From contig PYIU01000001.1 in assembly GCA_003415625.1 (NCBI GenBank), forward strand, positions 3,720,746 through 3,784,745: a stretch of DNA of 64,000 nucleotides, read 5' to 3'. Each line of letters starts with the position of its first letter. Position 1 is the first letter of the stretch. A program made the position numbers and the translations under genes. Below are positions 11,173 through 23,039 of the stretch, one piece after another. The notes beneath the pieces were generated by a model. It was not told where the DNA came from. It ran no database searches and was given only the letters and a program-made list of their open reading frames with translations. This DNA comes from Aquanectria penicillioides (lineage: Eukaryota; Ascomycota; Sordariomycetes; Hypocreales; Nectriaceae).

Positions 11173-14100
11173 CTAAGCCCATTTCACCTCAGTCCATCCC
11201 TTCACATTCGCCTCCCAATTCTTCACAAGCCTGGAAATCGCGCCGTCGCCGACAACGGCCTGAATATCCTCGCCGCCTTCGAAAATCCACCTCCTGGCTG
11301 CGGGCTCGAAGTCTCTGCCATTGACCTGATCCTTCAGCTTAGTCACCCAAGACTTGCCGTCCTTGAGCCCGGCCTCTGCAACAACAACCAGCGCCTTAAG
11401 CTGCGTGATAACTTCTTTCGGGAGGTTGCTGTTTCCGGACCGATCGCGCTCCTTCTGGCGATCGTTATACATGATAATCCACTGCGCCGCCTGTTTCGTC
11501 GCATCAAGAACGTCCCTAAACACGGCGATTCCGTGCATCGAACTAAGCGTGGTCAATTGGCCGGCGACTCCTGAATTGTCCGGGGTGACTCCAGCGCCAA
11601 GGGTCTCTATTCCAGCCTTGACTGCATCCACAATTTGCGTGAAGAGTTCTGGGAAGGGGCCTGTTCGGCTGATACCAATAGAGAAAGGAATCAGTGTGGT
11701 CAGTAAGCTGATAATCTCAAAGAAGATGGCCTCTGGGCCCGTGACATCCGACTTGGTCCCGTCAAGGAACTTTGTAAATGAGTTGCTAAGCTGACTCAAC
11801 ATCTCGAGAATAAATGCTTGTTCAGGAATGGCTGCGGCCGCCGAAGCCTTGTATACCGCTGGGGGCTTGTACGACAATACTTGATAGAATGCTTCAGCCA
11901 AGAGTGAAAGATGCGCTCGGCGGTTCTGCACAACCTGTTAGTGGCTTATTCTAGAAGTGGAGAAAAAACTCATACAGTGAACAAAGGACCAATGCGGAGG
12001 CGGGCATAAACAGTTGGGCGAGTGCTGCAATCCCATGAAGGAAATGATCCATAATCAACAACTTCGTTCAGCTCGATATCATCTGTCACCTCGGCTGTTG
12101 CATCCTGTTAGCAAGCCACCACAATCATTGTCACAAGGTTTCTTACTAAATCGCTCGTCCTGGAGCACCTCCGTGAAGCGTTGGCCAAGAAGTCTCTCTG
12201 TCCTTGTTTCCTCCACCAAGCTCATTGCTCTAGTACAGCTCCATCGCAGGGCATCAATGTATTCAGGAATGTCAATCACGCTTCCGTAACTACCCGACTC
12301 GAAGGCGTCAATCAGGCGCCTTGGCTGGCGAAGCCGTAACGAGACGCTATAGTGCGAATGAAGTAGCTCCATGAGTTCCCAGCCCCAGTTGTCATTCGGG
12401 GAAATGATGGACGGAGAGATGGTCGATAGTCGGTCGTAAAAGATGGGGCCAAGAGAGTCCATAATAGTACGCTTCACACCCAAGGTCTCCCAAATCTCGC
12501 GCGCACGGGAAGGGGTACCAAGGAGAAGGTGCAGTTGGACAAGGAGGAGGGAAATGGAACCATGCTTGGGGGTGAGGTCTAGCTGGTGCTCCAAGAGCAG
12601 AGTGGCGCGGAGAAGAGGAGACAAAGAGTTTGGCGAATTCGAGATGTCGGTAGAGGGAGGGAAAGCGCTCTGGATATTGCACAAAGCAATGAGGACAGCC
12701 AGGTCTGGTTTAACTTCGGCTTCCACAGCATCATTTTCTGATGCGATTTCCGTCAATGATTTGTAGAGGCCAAGCGCTGCTTGAGCGACGGCATCGAAAC
12801 AAGGCCCAGGTGTGCTCGCGTCGATTTCTTTCTCGGAAATGATGCACTTCCTCAGAGGCTTCTCGCCAGGGACGGTATCGTACATAGATGGGCAGGTGGC
12901 GGCGAAGTATTGCAACTTCAGAGCCAGAGTCTGCACCCGACCAGAATCGAGTTGACCTCCGGTGTCTTTGGCCAATTGAGGAGTGTACTCGTGGGCGATA
13001 TGCTTAATGCCCGACGGCGACAGTTTCTCGACAAAGCTTTTGATATCGTCAAAGCAGGCGGGACTGGTGCCTTGGTCTTTGACGTAGTGAATCAACTCCC
13101 TTAGTCTCAACGACTCGGGCTCGCCGTCGATGAGGTCATCCCCATCGTTGGCAGCAACGGTAAAGGCGGCAGATACACGAGCCAAGAAGATGACTCGCTT
13201 ATAAATTGGTCGCAGCTTTGGAATTTTGATAAACTTGAGAAGGAGCTCCTGAACAGTGGATTCGGCACTGATGTCAAGTCAACCAAGTGAAGGAAACTAA
13301 GATGAGAACAGGGGGTCGCATACTCTGGTTTCGCAGATTTCAGTTGAGCGGCAGCGTTAATGAACTTTTGCCAGATTGACCAGTCCGAAGCTAGAAGATT
13401 AGGCTGGCCAGCCTCGTCGGTAGTTGAGAGGCAATCCTTGCAGAGCTGGTAGACCGCCTCCCAGTCGCTTTGGCGTTGGCGCTTTGCCACAGCTCTCACG
13501 AACAGCTCCTTGCGTCCGAGTTGAAACTGAGCGAATGGTGAGAAAATATGGCTGGAGGTAATCTTTTCAAAGTCTTCAGAAGTTCCGTGCTTCTCCACGA
13601 TGTCGTAGAGGAGGAGGATCTCTTCCTCTGTTTGGATGCTTCGGGGTTGAGGTTTTGCGGCCGCATCTCCATCAGCTGTACTAGCCTGGAATTAGACGTT
13701 AGATACATTTAGTCCTAAGGGTCGACTTTTTTATTTAGATACCTGTTCTGCGATCTGGGCAGCTCGTTGGATCTGCTTCAGCGCCAGTGTACCGTAGAGC
13801 TTCTTCTTCTCTGGCGGCGATTGAGAGCTCGTCTAGGGTAGGGTCAGCATCGGGCGAAGATCATCAGTCCACAGGGCCAAAACATACCGCTAGCATATGT
13901 GTGATGACAATGTTCCAAAACATGAAGGATCTCTCTGATGGGAATGACCTATCAAGAATGGCCGCAATCTAGCAAGCGCATTAGCGTCACTGTCACCCAC
14001 CACTAGATCCGACGGTTCCATCATACTTGTTGTGCGCTGACCAGATCCCAATGCAACAAGCACGACTCCAAACATCGTGTGCCGCCAATCTTGTCCTTCG

Positions 14101-14541
14101 GCGCAGCTTTGACAAGGCGCACCCGCAGCGGGCCCAGCGTCTCTGGAAACTCATCCTCGTGCGTCAAGCCCTGCGTCGCCCACTCAAGCAGGTCAATCCC
14201 GTCGACATCCTTGAGGACAGTTCCGTCCTTGACAAACTTGGCAATGGCCGCTACGGCGGCGAACCTTGCCGTCGGGTCATCGAGCTGGCTTTCCGCGCAG
14301 ACCTTGACTATCTGCCCGCGTAAATTTTCGTCAGCTCGAAGGTTCCAGATGTTTGCTGTGAGGGCCGTATCTATAAAGAAAGATCAAAGCTGGTTTGCTG
14401 ACGGACCTCGTAATACTGGTCATTCAAGGTCCGGGCTCGCTTCTCGGCCAGGCGGATGACGATGGCCCAGTTGCCGTCGTTGAAGGCGGACTGGAGCTGG
14501 AGGTCGACGCCGTTCCTGAGGGTGGGCCGCTGGCGATTCAT
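11173..14541 (-). CDS. NAA25: NatB N-terminal acetyltransferase auxiliary subunit (Mdm20/Naa25)
   Basis: Eight exons on the minus strand: 14541-14407, 14311-14027, 13968-13888, 13832-13743, 13685-13324, 13267-12147, 12094-11976 and 11925-11173; about 981 residues. The start region has LQSAFNDGNWAIVIRLAEKRA, the first TPR-like helix pair of this family. Further recognisable segments are GIDLLEWATQGLTHEDEFP, DWEAVYQLCKDCL, and the C-terminal NRRAHLSLLAEAFYQVL with a long helical tail. The protein is the ribosome-anchoring partner of the catalytic subunit Naa20. Together they acetylate nascent chains starting Met-Asp, Met-Glu, Met-Asn or Met-Gln; in yeast loss disturbs actin cables and mitochondrial inheritance. 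The exon 6/7 junction was set by phase (acceptor before 12094), because the nearer AG leads to a stop. Confidence 0.88.
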
Positions 14542-15102
14542 TTGGCTCAGTCGTTGGGTCGCCCGAGGTCTCTGGCCGCCCAAATGTATAAGATCAGATG
14601 CCAATGAAGATTTGGAGGGGTACAAATTGAGCGCCCAGGCCTGATTGTGAGTGCTTGAGTGACGTGGGGTGCAATGGCGGGGCTGTTTATGTGTGGCTGG
14701 TGACTAAGCCACAGTTGGATGGGAGCGCGAGACGTAAAACCTCGACGCCGTGATGGGCTGCTTGCGTCGATTACGAGATATCATGATAGGGTTGGCAGCA
14801 CTGAAGAATTTGAGAGGTGTGACTATCTACTCAAGTCACCTGGAATTTTGAGGGTAGGAACCGCAGCATAGTGAGGCATGGCCTGTGTCGTAAAGGGTAG
14901 CTTCTGCTGGACGTATTGAGCCTTGTTCCCCCATCCTCGAATGCGATTATCATCCACCAAAACTCCATATAATGCGCCGTAGGCATGCTAGTATACAATA
15001 GTGTTGGCATTAAAATGCACCTTCATAGCAGTGCGCTGCTCTGCGACGTCGTCATGAGGTGTTTATCCGTGTCCCGCATCGCTTGTCTCGATTCGACCCA
15101 GC
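14542..15102. other. Spacer upstream of NAA25 and downstream of COX23
   Basis: About 560 bp between the NAA25 start and the COX23 stop; both genes run on the minus strand. It should hold the NAA25 promoter and COX23 3' end. No coding frame or repeat recognised. Confidence 0.4.
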
Positions 15103-15576
15103 TCAAAACCAGGACCCAGTCTTCTTCTTGCGCTCCTCAGTCTACAACACAATTAGTCCTCAATCATGGGAAATTGGGCTCCAAAGGAACAGCTGTACAT
15201 ACCCATGCCTGCTTGCAATCGCGGTACGCCCTATCTTGCTGTCAGCGCGCCTGGCCCTATCCCGCCATCGCTGGGCCTACTGACTGGAAGTATTCGCCGC
15301 ACATGGACTTGTCGCCGCCGTTTCGGAACAGGCACTTGTAGCTTCGTTGCGCGGCCTCTTGGCAGGGATCGTAGTACTCGCTCTTCGACTTGCTGTGGCG
15401 GTTTTGCGATGTTAGCCTTGCACCTTCGGCGGGTGGATGGGGACCTGAAGAACTGACGTCTCAAACTTGCGGCGGGAGTCATCGGACCACCCAGGCGAAT
15501 TGGAGCCTGAGGCGGTTTCAGTGACAGCCTCGGGGGCCTTGGTCTCGGTGGGGGTTTTCGAGTCTTTGGACGACAT
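15103..15576 (-). CDS. COX23: Cox23-type twin CX9C mitochondrial intermembrane-space protein
   Basis: Four small exons on the minus strand: 15576-15458, 15392-15285, 15230-15203 (28 nt) and 15141-15103; about 97 residues. The core is EYYDPCQEAAQRSYKC followed by MCGEYFQAYRDCKQAW. These are two Cys-x9-Cys motifs forming the CHCH hairpin typical of Cox23/CHCHD7. Ahead of it is a Ser/Thr/Glu-rich leader with KFET at the first exon junction. The protein is imported by the Mia40 disulfide relay and is needed for cytochrome c oxidase assembly and copper delivery. The ends are well fixed: every junction preserves phase and the motif runs through three exons. Confidence 0.9.
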
Positions 15577-15820
15577 GGTGACGGGGGACGAGCGATCCTT
15601 GAAGGTGGAAATGAATGCTTAGTTGACGACGGGAAGCAACGGATGAAGTCATGATCGGCTGAACGTCGGATGTACGAAATACTTCAAGCTTGATGAGTAC
15701 AAAGTAGTAGTAGTTACCGGTTTTTCCTTTTGCTTTCTTTTCAAAGTAGTCAATATGTTTACTTCCTCTTAGATGATTCAACTACTTATTTCGGCCTTCA
15801 AGAGAGCGGTTCGAAAGGCT

Positions 15821-15958
15821 TTACCAAAACCCATCGTCGTTCCATCCCTTCTTTTCGCCTGTAGCTTTGCTTAGCAGGCTAGCCCTTGCTAGCTCAATTT
15901 TTCGAGTTGTCTCCTTGCTGCAACATAAACTGACATCGAATTCCTTTAGATCGCCGTC
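15821..15958 (-). pseudogene. Out-of-frame C-terminal tail of the geranylgeranyltransferase I beta gene
   Basis: Just downstream of where the CDC43-like frame terminates, a different minus-strand frame stays open from about 15958 to a stop at 15821. It starts GDLKEFDVSLCCSKETT and continues KIELARASLL, which looks like the normal C-terminus of this beta subunit. The switch falls in a run of four G (minus strand, plus 15958-15961). One more G would join the frames. It is either a real 1-nt deletion or a homopolymer base-call error. Confidence 0.65.
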
Positions 15959-17231
15959 CCCATGGTTGCCAGCGCGGCCAATCCTAGGTAGGAGTGATAC
16001 AAATCTGGAGGGCCTCCGACGGCTTTGGAGAAGCCGCCAATGCGATGTTGTGTGATGTCGAGAATGTACGCCCGTGAGGGTGGCACATTGATGACCGCCT
16101 CCTTGTCCAGCATCTAGAAATGGAATTAGCTCAACTGTTTCAATGTTTCAACAGACCCATCTTGACTTACCGCCAGGGTGCCAGCTACCCACCAGCAGTA
16201 GCATGTGTCGGCCTTTTTGTTCCATCGCCCATTGAACCCGACATGGCCAAGTTCTTTTTCTCCAACTTTGGCTTCAATAAAATTTTCCTCTACTTCATCG
16301 TCCTCCTCCTCTTCTGCGAGATAAATGAACTGCCTCGATGCCAAGAATTGAAGCAAGCCTTCGCGATTCGGAATGCCCTCCATGAGGGCCTTTTCTGTCC
16401 GCGGAGAGGTAGAATCCTGAGGACGGTCAAGCAGAGCCAGTGCACCGATTGCACAATAGGCATATCCAGCTGGATGAGTCAGGAAGTGGTAACGACTGAG
16501 GTATTGAGATCCCTTACCATGAGACTCGTGTTGAGAAGACTCGGATATGCCACCGTCATAGGTCTGCAGATGTTAGCCTATGATACATCTTAAAAATCTA
16601 GATGTCATTGACAAACTTGTCCTCGGCGGATGTGAGCAATCATTTGTTCGACATTCACATCCTCTACCCAACCCTCCTCGCCCTCCTTTATATCTCCCCT
16701 CAACATCCATCGGATGCTGCTTGCCAAGTAGCTGTGACGCATATCCCTCCCACCAACAGCTTTGCCATCCCACACATTCTGTCCAAAGCTGCCATCGGGC
16801 CTCTGCAGCTCCCTCACCCAGCGAAGCAGCTTCATGCGATCCACACCAGCAAACGCCGCGCGAGCTTCCTCCTCTCCATCGGCGGCGAGGCCCAGCAGAA
16901 TTAGGGCAAAGAAGCTGGCCGCAAGGTTGGCACTTCCCTTGGAGGCATCCTGGCCAGGGAGCGAGTGCGTGGAGCTGCCGCAGAAGCCACCGTCGGGATG
17001 CTGCAAGCTGAGAACCCAGCGGCGAATGGCGGCGCGGTCAGCTGGAGTGAGTGGCGCGGAGAGCAGGTCTAGCGCAGCAATGGTAAAACAAGCGAAAGTC
17101 AGGCGGGTTGAGTCGTAAGAGGTGTACGGTGATGGGAGAAAGTTGGTGTGGCAGCGCTGCCAGTACTTGATGTGTCGTTGCTTTTCGAACTGAGGAGGGG
17201 CTTTTGGTTCTGTGGTTGTTGCGGCTGCCAT
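15946..17231 (-). CDS. CDC43: Geranylgeranyltransferase type I beta subunit (frame ends early)
   Basis: Four exons on the minus strand: 17231-16617, 16563-16518, 16469-16171 and 16113-15946; about 375 residues to the in-frame stop. Prenyltransferase repeats are clear: LSLQHPDGGFCGS, ELQRPDGSFGQN, YDGGISES. The catalytic zinc ligands are present: Asp and Cys in ADTCYCWW (residues ~308 and 310) and His in LYHSYLGLAAL (~360). An acidic insert (EEEEDDEVEE) precedes them. With the RAM2 alpha subunit the enzyme geranylgeranylates CaaL-ended Rho/Cdc42-type GTPases. The family tail continues in another frame (see 15821-15958), so the true protein is probably about 420 residues, or this allele is truncated after the active site. 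Confidence 0.87.
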
Positions 17232-17950
17232 GGCGAAGATTTGGTGGGCCGTCCGTGCCTATCTCTGTGTTTCGTTTTCTGATTGTGTAATTGGATATGG
17301 AAAGGGGTGTTGCCAGTTGAAGAATGGAATTTGGCCAAAAGGTGAGAATACGAAATGGGTTGAATTGGACATGAATATGTTTTACAGCTAACCAGCTGAT
17401 TGTGGTCCTAGAAACAGAACCCCACGTCTGGAAGCTGTCCTACGAATCCAGATAAGTTACACGGACAAGCGCTCAGCCTCACTGCGAGGACGAAGCTTCC
17501 CTGGCAGTCCCGCAACGCCACACCTTGAGCTCCCACCTCTCTCTCTGTGTGTGCTTCAGCCACAATAGAACTGCCCAGCCGCGATAAGCCCAGGAGCCTG
17601 TACTATGTACTCGACTCCATCCTCTGCAACTAACTACCATGGAGATGGAGGGAGCACAGATCGCAGGGGGGCGTCTGTGGCATGTGACGACGTGACGCAA
17701 CGCACCGCAACGTGTAAAGTGAAGCTAATTGTCAGGGTGTGTGAAGCCGTGAGTGGCTACCTATGAGAGGCCTCAGGCCTGGCGCTCTTTGTTGGGTCAC
17801 TCGCAGGCCTTCGAGATGCTGCAGCGAGGCAAAAAGGGTGTGGCCAACAAAAATTGCAACTTCGCAGTGCGATGTTACGCCTGCACAGCTCTGCACAGCT
17901 CTGTTTCTGCTCTGTTCTGCATAGCTCAGCTCCAGCAGTTCGTTGCAACA

Positions 17951-17988
<38 letters not shown>

Positions 17989-18404
17989 TCTATCTCTTTA
18001 AATTGTTGCTTATGACCAGATCCAGCAGGACACTCATACGCACATACACAGCCCTCATCTCACACCCCCCCGTGAAGTTGCCTGTTTTATTTTTATTTTG
18101 GCCCAGTCCCTATTTTCTCCACTTCCCGCTCCTTTTCAGCTAGTGACGCCTCACGCGACAAGTCCAGAGGACACAGGACAAAGGACCCTGCGCAAAAGGA
18201 CACACGGACAAGACAAGGCGACAACCCGCCCATGGGCCTCTTTGCGACGCGATCAAACATTCCCTCTTCTCCTTCTTAATATTTTGCTTCCCCCGCACTG
18301 CGCAGAACCGCCCTCGCTCCCTCGAATTGAAAGTCTGCAGCAGCAGCCGGAGCAGACGCAGCAGAAGTAGCACCAGCAGCCGCCGCCGCAACAACACCGC
18401 AACC
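17232..18404. promoter_or_regulatory. Divergent promoter, CDC43-like / ILM1-like genes, with CT microsatellite
   Basis: About 1.17 kb between two divergent start codons. It contains a (CT)n tract at roughly 17954-17996, preceded by two copies of CTGCACAGCT around 17880-17902. The plus-strand leader toward 18405 is pyrimidine-rich, as in many fungal 5' untranslated regions. No protein-coding signal accepted. Confidence 0.45.
17954..17996. repeat. (CT)n microsatellite
   Basis: An almost uninterrupted CT dinucleotide tract, ending in CCCTCTCTATCTC, in the promoter region ahead of the ILM1-like gene. Confidence 0.85.
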
Positions 18405-19189
18405 ATGGCGCTCATCTCCGCCAAAACCATCATCACATCCGTCTCTCTGTTCCATGTCACCCTGGCCTACTTCTTCCTCGCCAACCCGAGCTCCATCGAC
18501 ACCCAAGCGCTCGTCTACTTGCTCGGCGAGAGCATGGGCATGGTCAGTCGCCCTTCTGCGTCCCGTCCCCTCACTGGGGCCATCGCGTGTCGCGCAAACA
18601 ACACACAGAGTGCTGCAGTCGCTAACAGGTGCCAAAATAGCCCCATGCCCGAGGCTTCGACATCCAAAGCGCGCCGCTGGCCTTCCTCGCCGCCGTCCTC
18701 ATCCTAATCGGCCTCAGCGACCTGGTTTCGCTTTCCATGCCCGATGAAGTGTGTCTGATCTTCCACTGGGGTACCCAAGGTTCGTGCTCTTCTCGCCAGT
18801 CTAATCTCTCTGCTCTGCGCCCCCTTCCCCTCCTTCAACCCAGCCTGATCCTTTATGCGACGCTTAGACGCTAACCACTCGCACCCGCTCACGCAGCGCC
18901 TCTCCGATTTCTCGTCTCGCTCGGCTTCATCCTCTATACCTTCCTCTGCGGCCCGTCGTCCCCCGTCTACCAAACCTCCTCCCGCGGCCACCTCACCCAC
19001 CCAAGCTCGCACAACCCGGCGTACCGCCCTGCTAGCTGGGGCGGCGATGGTCTCAAGAACCGTCTCTTCTTTACCTTCATGTTCGTCGAGATGATGACTT
19101 GGTTCTGGATCTGGGTCACCCTGCGCGAGGAGCGTGACGCCATCCTTGACAGGAAATCAAGGAAGCGCAGAAACTCCCAGGTCATGTGA
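18405..19189 (+). CDS. ILM1: Ilm1-family membrane protein
   Basis: Three exons, 18405-18542, 18641-18779 and 18897-19189, give about 189 residues. Four hydrophobic segments are visible: SVSLFHVTLAYFFL, the ALVYLLGESMGM to LAFLAAVLILIGL stretch, RFLVSLGFILYTFL and TFMFVEMMTWFWIWV. A basic C-terminus (RKSRKRR) follows. MPHARGFD across the first junction and SMPDEVCLIFHWG are typical of the fungal Ilm1 family. In yeast loss of Ilm1 raises mitochondrial DNA loss, and the protein has been placed at the endoplasmic reticulum; the biochemical role is not known. Phases agree at both junctions. Confidence 0.85.
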
Positions 19190-20102
19190 GGAGGAAATTC
19201 GGCTAAGAGAAGCAGGAGAACCAAGAATGCCCCCAAGATTACGAGACCAAAGACGCTGCCGTGTTTGGAGTACACTCTAGCATGTGTAAGATTTTATAAT
19301 GGAGCGATGCCTGCATTTTTTTCTTTCTTGCATGACCAAGTTCAACATTCCCGGTTTCGGATTTGGGTGTATTATCCTATCATGCCGAATTTGATGTATC
19401 AGAGTAAAGGGGTCCAAACCGATCGCCTCCTTGGCGGAGATCTCAAGAATTAGAGTGCTGATAGCGGCAACTTAGCAGTGACTCACGTAGCAGACCAACA
19501 TTTTAACGCCACACCACGTTGTCATGTTCACATACGCACATAGGTACCTACTAGGCAACCAAGCAGTATAGGGACGCGATCCATAATGTCCTCAGGTTCT
19601 GATGAGACATTATTGGCAACTGGACTCTTTGGAATCGGAAGACACATATGAATCAGTGACAAATCATTATCTATAAAAACCTAAGGAGATGGCGATGCAT
19701 TTCTCTACAATGCAAAGCTAGGCTATGTTGACCCTCTATCATTTCATGTTCAAAAAAAAAAAGGAAATAATCGCAAGGAAGGTATCCATCAATACTATAC
19801 AGCCACCCGTCTTAAATTCACAGGTGGCATAAAAAAAGACAAGCTTCAAAGTTCGTAAAAATGGGTAAACACAACGAAGAGAAAACGCAAAGATAAGGAA
19901 GGACGGAAGGTCCATCCGGCGTCTAGCGCCAAAGATTTGTTCAAGAAACCCCAATCATCAAAATGGATAGAAGATAAAAGATACCAGACATCTCAAAAGT
20001 CTTAGGTTGCTAAGAATACGTCTTTCTTTCATCAAGTCGTTCAGTTCGACCCTTTTCCATTTCTCTACCTATAGGTTAGAGTAACGGTGGCAACGGTCGA
20101 CT
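19190..20102. other. Spacer between convergent ILM1-like and kinase genes
   Basis: About 0.9 kb between two 3' ends, A/T-richer than its surroundings. It probably holds both 3' untranslated regions. No supported gene. Confidence 0.4.
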
Positions 20103-23039
20103 TTAAGTCGCCGTCTTTTCTGCACCCGCCGCGGGTGCTAATGTATTAGCATTAGCTATTGTTGAGGTCTCGCTGCTGGCTTCCGTGTCCCTCCCTGGAA
20201 CAGGAAGTGCAGGCAAGGCCTTTAAATCTGGTGTCGTCTCATCTTCCTCAAAGATTTGTTCTTCAATCTTCTCCCCAGGCCCACCAATCACAGGACTGAA
20301 TACGTCAACCTCTTCGACATCGTCGTCCTCATTGAGGCCTTCGTCTTCTTCTTGAATTGTAACCTCCCCAGAGCGGCGTCCCATTCCTGAGGCACTCGCA
20401 CTACGAGAATGCGACCCAGACCCACTATTTCGTGGGTTACTTGAGGGCCCAGCAAAGTTGAGTGTTGGTCCTTTGAACAAGTTTCGTTTGCGCTTTGCAA
20501 ATTGGACGCCTGATGCAAAAGGGTTGGGAGATCCTGGAGCTTGCGGTACACCAGATGGCATCCCCTCGTTGAAAATGCTCAAAGGTGGCGGCGTTGCGCG
20601 AACTAGACGGATATTCGATGGGAATGATACTGCGGTTGGCGTGGCTGGGAGGACCTTGACAGAATGGTGAGGGGATTGCCCTCGCTGCATTGGCGTCTTG
20701 GACATGGACGTCGAGAAGGACGCGGCTGAGCTGGTCGACGAGGCTTTGGAGTGAGAATGGTGGTGGTGATGAATCGATCGCACCGATGAGACAGAGGATG
20801 ACGTCGACTTCCGCCCTCGCAAACCAGCTGATGATCGTCTCATGGCAGACCGGGGAGTTAGCGGCGAGGGGGAAAGCGACTGTCGCTTGTAAGAATGAGT
20901 GGAAACTCGAGCAGGTGGGAGAGTTGGTGATACCAATGCAGTAGACCGAGGCTCATGTCCATTCCCTCCGCTCTGAGCCTGGGCATGTATCTTGGCAACA
21001 TGGCCGTTAGCCACTACTCCCTTGGGGAGTCCTGCGGTCGGTTGTACGAGAGGTGAACCTGAAGGCGGATACTTGCTTGTCTGAGGCCTCGAGTTTCCAT
21101 CTTTGCTACCTGCAACACTCCCTTCTTTGGTGTGCAAATCCGGCGCGCTGCGACTTGTGCGTCGTTCGTGCCCTCTCTTTCTCCTCGTCGTATTCTCGAT
21201 AAACCAGTGGGTCCAATTCTTCCAGTGAGAGATGAGGGCTTGGCTCGGCTTCCTCCTCGCTTTTTGGGATCCATTCTGCAGCTGTTGATCCGAAACAGTA
21301 GGCTCGAGGGCGTTGGATGTCGTGACTAGGTGTAGGGTTGACCCCCGAGACCTCGCGCTTCGTATCACACCTTCTTTAGGTGGTGGGATTGGCCGTCGCT
21401 GACGAGAGGTTGACACTGATCGAATCGAATCTTTGTCGATGGGAGGAGGGGGATGATCGCCATCCTTATTCGCGCCTCCCGGTTCCTTGCCGACTTCTAG
21501 TAGTTGAGGAAGATCCGATACAACGTACTCGGCATAGTGCGCACTTCTTCGCTTGCTTCTTCCTCGACCATGTGACCCGGTATGCTCCAGCCTCATGAAT
21601 TGCCGTGTCGGATTTCCATCTTCATCCACAATTGGTGCCATTCTCTCCATCCGACTCGACGCAGCGGAGAGACGCCGCAAGCTTCGAGTTTCCGCCTCTT
21701 TTTCCTTCCTTCTCTTTTCCCTCCGTACAGATTTCCGCTGTTCCTTTTCGAGAAGAAGGGCCCACCAACCAGCCAGGGTATCACACTTCTGCGCCAGGAC
21801 GCTCTCTATCACGGCATCGGTGTTGACTCCTGCGCTTCGCATCCGATGAAGACAGTCTTTCTCCAGCGTGGTTGAGAATGGTGGGGTTGGCTTGATGTCG
21901 AGAATCGCTTGTTGAGTTGACGCATGCTCGGCTAAGAAAGGATGAGCCAGGATGTCAGGCAAGCTCGGACGTAGCAGAGGTCTTTTCGACAGGAGGGTTT
22001 TTATCAGCGGCACTGCATCAGGGGGTAGGTGGTCGGGGAACTTTGGTTCCTCGGAAAGGATCTTGGCCCGGGTCACATTATCGTCATCGTCATCGAACGG
22101 GAGTTCGCCACAAAGCAATGCGTAGAGAATGATTCCCAAGCTCCATACATCAACCTTTTCGCCCGCGTATTTTTCGCCTTTGAGCATCTCAGGTGCTGAG
22201 TAGCAAATCGTACCGCAAAAAGTCTGGAGATGGTTGGTTCTGCCCTCGTACTCGCGCGTAAAACCAAAATCGACCAGTTTGACATTCTCGTGCTTGTCGA
22301 AGAGAATGTTCTCGAGCTTCAGATCGCGATGAACGCAGGAGTGGTTGTGTACGTAGCTGACAGCACCAACGAGCTGAGCAAATATCTTTTGAACTTTGGC
22401 AAAAGGGAGCGGACCATGTTCGAGAAGGTGGTTGTAGAGTTCATCGCCTGATCGTGTTAGTGATGAGGAGCCGGAGTTAGTTTTAGAGGGGCGGGAAAAG
22501 CAGTACCTGCGCAGTATTCGAGCACCATCCAGACCATATTCTCCGTTACGATGACCTCATATAGTCGGGCAATGTGCGGATGTACGAATTGTCGGTGGTG
22601 GTGGATCTCGCGGGCGAGGTTGGAGTCGCCTTTGTTGGCCGACTTGAGAACGACCTGCGGACGAGTTAGGTTACGGAGCACGTAACGAATGAAGAATTGC
22701 GGAAGTCGGCTGACCTTGGAGCCATTGGTGAGTTTATGGGAGGCCAAGTAGACCTTGCCGAAGGAGCCCTTTCCAATCAAGCGACCGAGCGTATAGCTCC
22801 CAACGGACTTTAGGTCCTTGCTGGAGAACTCGCTGCGACAATATTAGCGGGAGCCGTCACTTAAGAAGCAGCGTGTAGGCGGGAATCGGCACGGGCAGTG
22901 GCTTACTCGAGGAGTTCCTGGTATGAGCGGGCAAGCTGTGGTGGGATGTCGATCAGTATATGCACGGATCGGCCCAAGTCGACGTGTAACGCACCTTGGC
23001 CTTGCGTCCCAGCTCGGCCTGCCCCTTTGCGGCCTGCAT
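20103..23039 (-). CDS. CAMKL-type serine/threonine protein kinase with long basic tail
   Basis: Five exons on the minus strand: 23039-22995, 22935-22907, 22832-22715, 22654-22507 and 22447-20103; about 894 residues. The kinase domain begins near residue 38. It has the glycine loop GKGSFGKV (45-52), Lys in VVLKSA, HRDLKLEN, the DFG site in LVDFGFT, and CGTICYSAPE. HRDLKLEN and the APE segment fit the Snf1/Kin/MARK branch. After the domain comes a helical region (KDCLHRMRSAGVNTDAVIES), then KEQRKSVRREKRRKEKE. About 500 disordered Ser/Pro/Arg-rich residues follow, with a His-run (HHHHHSH) and an acidic cluster. I cannot place it with one named yeast kinase; Kin4- or Hsl1-like are options. The two smallest exons rest on phase only. 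Confidence 0.83.

Noticed and set aside
11354..11794. 146-codon frame on the plus strand
   Set aside because: Antisense shadow of the NAA25 last exon.
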